A DNA stretch of 64,000 nt, from positions 2,679,501 through 2,743,500 of the forward strand of contig NZ_CP150269.1 in assembly GCF_037976825.1 (NCBI RefSeq), written 5' to 3'. Each line of letters starts with the position of its first letter. The stretch's first letter is position 1. The notes under the pieces were generated by a model that saw nothing but the letters and a program-made list of their open reading frames with translations, did no database searches and had not been told where the DNA came from. Origin of the DNA: Paenibacillus sp. FSL K6-1330 (lineage in GTDB: Bacteria; Bacillota; Bacilli; Paenibacillales; Paenibacillaceae). The translations under genes and the position numbers were made by a program. Of this stretch, positions 62,419 to 64,000 are shown one piece after another.

Positions 62419-63658
62419 TTTTAGTGGCAACGCATTTATCGTTGCTTTTACCTTGTATTGTGCGGCATTTATCATGTATGCACTTGCCGTGATGGGACGA
62501 CGGTTCCGCAAGCGGGACCCGGAAGCCCATTTGGCTAAATGGGGGAAGATTGCATTTGTTACGGCATCGATCGGTTTGATCGGACATCTGCTGTACTTCT
62601 TTACGAGATGGGCGGGCTCTGGACATGTGCCTGTCAGCAACATGTATGAGTTTATGACCTTCTTGTCGATGGCAATCATGATTGCCTTCCTCGTACTTTA
62701 TTTTATCTACAAAAAATCGCTGCTCGGATTGTTTGCACTGCCGCTGGCTATTCTGATCATGGCGTATGCTGCTGTGTTTCCGCAGGAGGTGCAGCCGCTG
62801 ATTCCTTCGCTTCAGTCCTATTGGCTGGGGATTCACGTAACCTTGGCTGCGCTGGGCGATGCATTTTTTGCGGTCGGTTTTATCGCCGGCCTGATGCACT
62901 TGCTCCGTACCGTTAACTTTAGCGGAACAGACAAAGGCGCGCGCAAGGAACAGCGCTGGCTTGAACTCTGCATGTTTGCCATCGTGATCCTGATTGGATT
63001 TATTTTGTCGGTATACAGCTTCCGTGCGAGCGGATATCAGGCTGAATTTAACCAGACTTTGGTTGACCCGAAGACAGAAAATAGTACAATAGTAAAAGTG
63101 GAATATAACATGCCACCGCTTGTCGCACCTTATAAAAGCGAAACGGAGAGCATGCAGTCCTTCTTGGGCATGAAATCTCCACTCATGGAAGCTCCGTCCT
63201 GGATGCACGGCGTGAACGCTGGACGTAAGCTGAATACGGTGATATGGTCGCTGATCACGGGGTTGATCCTGTACGGATTGCTCCGCCTTATCCTGCGCAA
63301 GCCGCTGGCCAAGTTCATTCAGCCTGCCCTTAATAGATTGGATCCGGACGATCTGGATGAAATCAGTTATCGAGCCATTGCGATTGGGTTCCCGGTATTT
63401 ACACTGGGAGGTCTCATATTCGCCATGATTTGGGCAGAAATTGCCTGGGGCCGGTTCTGGGGCTGGGATCCGAAGGAAGTATGGGCGCTTATTACATGGT
63501 TGTTCTACAGCGTGTACCTTCATCTCCGGCTATCGCGCGGCTGGCAGGGTAAATATTCGTCCTGGCTGTCCGTTATCGGCTTTATCGTGGTCATGTTTAC
63601 GCTGGTCGGCGTCAACTTGATAATCGCGGGTCTGCATTCCTATGCGGGAACCGATTAA
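62405..63658 (+). CDS. resC: Cytochrome c biogenesis protein ResC (CcsA)
   Basis: A 417-residue polytopic membrane protein with about eight helices. The tryptophan-rich WWD motif is WGRFWGWDPKEVWALITW near residue 360, and conserved His residues lie in SIGLIGHLLYF, WLGIHVTLAAL and YLHLRLSRG. It moves haem to ResB and apocytochrome c. GGGGGA supports the ATG at 62405, overlapping resB by 14 bases. Continuous with resAB. Confidence 0.94.
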   Translation: MNLIDFSGNAFIVAFTLYCAAFIMYALAVMGRRFRKRDPEAHLAKWGKIAFVTASIGLIGHLLYFFTRWAGSGHVPVSNMYEFMTFLSMAIMIAFLVLYFIYKKSLLGLFALPLAILIMAYAAVFPQEVQPLIPSLQSYWLGIHVTLAALGDAFFAVGFIAGLMHLLRTVNFSGTDKGARKEQRWLELCMFAIVILIGFILSVYSFRASGYQAEFNQTLVDPKTENSTIVKVEYNMPPLVAPYKSETESMQSFLGMKSPLMEAPSWMHGVNAGRKLNTVIWSLITGLILYGLLRLILRKPLAKFIQPALNRLDPDDLDEISYRAIAIGFPVFTLGGLIFAMIWAEIAWGRFWGWDPKEVWALITWLFYSVYLHLRLSRGWQGKYSSWLSVIGFIVVMFTLVGVNLIIAGLHSYAGTD

Positions 63659-63684
63659 TGTAAATCGAATAGCAGTGAATGATC

Positions 63685-63729
63685 AATCAGAAGGGCCCTT
63701 TCTTAATCAAGAGGGCCACTTCTGATTTT
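63685..63729 (+). terminator. Terminator between resC and resD
   Basis: AATCAGAAG...GGCCCT pairs with AGGGCC...CTTCTGATT, followed by TT. It may partly separate resABC from resDE. Confidence 0.8.
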
Positions 63730-63758
63730 CCCTATAAAAATGAAGGAGTTGGCTGCCA

Positions 63759-64000
63759 ATGTCAGAGCACGGAAATCGCATACTAGTTGTTGATGATGAA
63801 GAACGAATTCGCCGATTGTTAAAAATGTATTTGGAGAAGGAAGGGTATGAAATCGAAGAGGCGGAGGATGGAGAAACTGCTCTTCGCAAAGCAAGTTCCG
63901 AAGACTACGGGCTCGTTATTCTGGATGTGATGCTGCCCGGGATGGATGGTGTCGAAGTGTGCACACGTCTCCGTCAGGTAAAATCTACGCCTATTCTCAT
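63759..64000 (+). CDS. resD: Response regulator ResD, N-terminal part (partial)
   Basis: The last 242 bases encode the first 80 residues of an OmpR-type receiver domain: RILVVDDEERIRRLLKMYLE with the acidic pair, and the phosphoacceptor Asp in LVILDVMLPGMDGVEV. The place after resABC identifies it as ResD, which controls aerobic and anaerobic respiration with ResE. The DNA-binding domain is outside the window. TGAAGGAGTT precedes the ATG. Confidence 0.92.
   Translation, partial: MSEHGNRILVVDDEERIRRLLKMYLEKEGYEIEEAEDGETALRKASSEDYGLVILDVMLPGMDGVEVCTRLRQVKSTPIL

Noticed and set aside
62411..63523. 370-residue minus-strand frame inside resC
   Set aside because: Antisense of the conserved resC sequence, with no family features.

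Overview
The window is chromosomal DNA from a low-to-mid GC, endospore-forming Firmicute, most likely Paenibacillus or a close relative. This is inferred from gene content and gene order, with no database search. The backbone follows the well-known Bacillus subtilis order from accC to resD with lineage-specific changes: accC - asp23/amaP - nusB - folD - xseAB - ispA - dxs - tlyA - ahrC - recN - spoIVB - spo0A, then bkd - yqjE - mciZ - nudF - yqxK/endoQ - spoIIM - fur - yqzK - xerD - punA - dacF - spoIIA - spoVA - lysA - ppiB - rib operon - scpAB - ytfJ - dacB - spmAB - rluB - resABCD.

Region by region. Positions 1-13.8 kb hold housekeeping genes (fatty acid synthesis, folate, isoprenoid, DNA repair) and end with spoIVB and spo0A; spo0A has a clear sigma-H promoter bracketed by 0A boxes. 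A reverse-transcriptase-encoding group II intron (14.0-15.9 kb) sits directly behind a terminator hairpin downstream of spo0A and carries a run of 36 A. Positions 16-21.4 kb hold a sugar-use island: a divergent ArsR-type regulator, an ABC importer without its own ATPase, and a GH43 glycosidase, with a cre-like site in the promoter. Positions 21.6-30.6 kb hold an SDR protein, a branched-chain 2-oxoacid dehydrogenase operon followed by lipB, and an M20 peptidase. Positions 30.7-37.8 kb hold a TPR protein, nudF, an endonuclease Q-like gene, spoIIM, fur, xerD and punA.

Positions 37.8-40.6 kb are an accessory scar between punA and dacF: an internally deleted IS1182-type element, a frameshifted IS110-type transposase, a pair of tandem hairpin repeats and strong hairpins. 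Positions 40.7-48.5 kb hold the forespore/germination block (dacF, spoIIAA-AB-sigF, spoVAA-AB-AF) plus lysA and ppiB. Positions 49.1-53.5 kb hold an FMN-riboswitch-controlled riboflavin operon. Positions 53.5-64 kb hold scpAB, sporulation genes, rluB and the cytochrome c biogenesis/respiration genes resABC, and end inside resD.

Genes that ORF calling alone would miss include a 33-residue Prli42-like membrane peptide (29308-29409, minus) and a 52-residue MciZ-like FtsZ inhibitor candidate (32043-32201, minus). The most interesting unexplained signals are a structured intergenic repeat family with two copies in the window (about 38551 and 52775) whose hairpin stems differ in sequence but keep pairing, a perfect 13-bp palindrome around the -35 box of the asp23 promoter, a Lys in place of the first catalytic Arg of XerD, and the homopolymer tracts in the intron.
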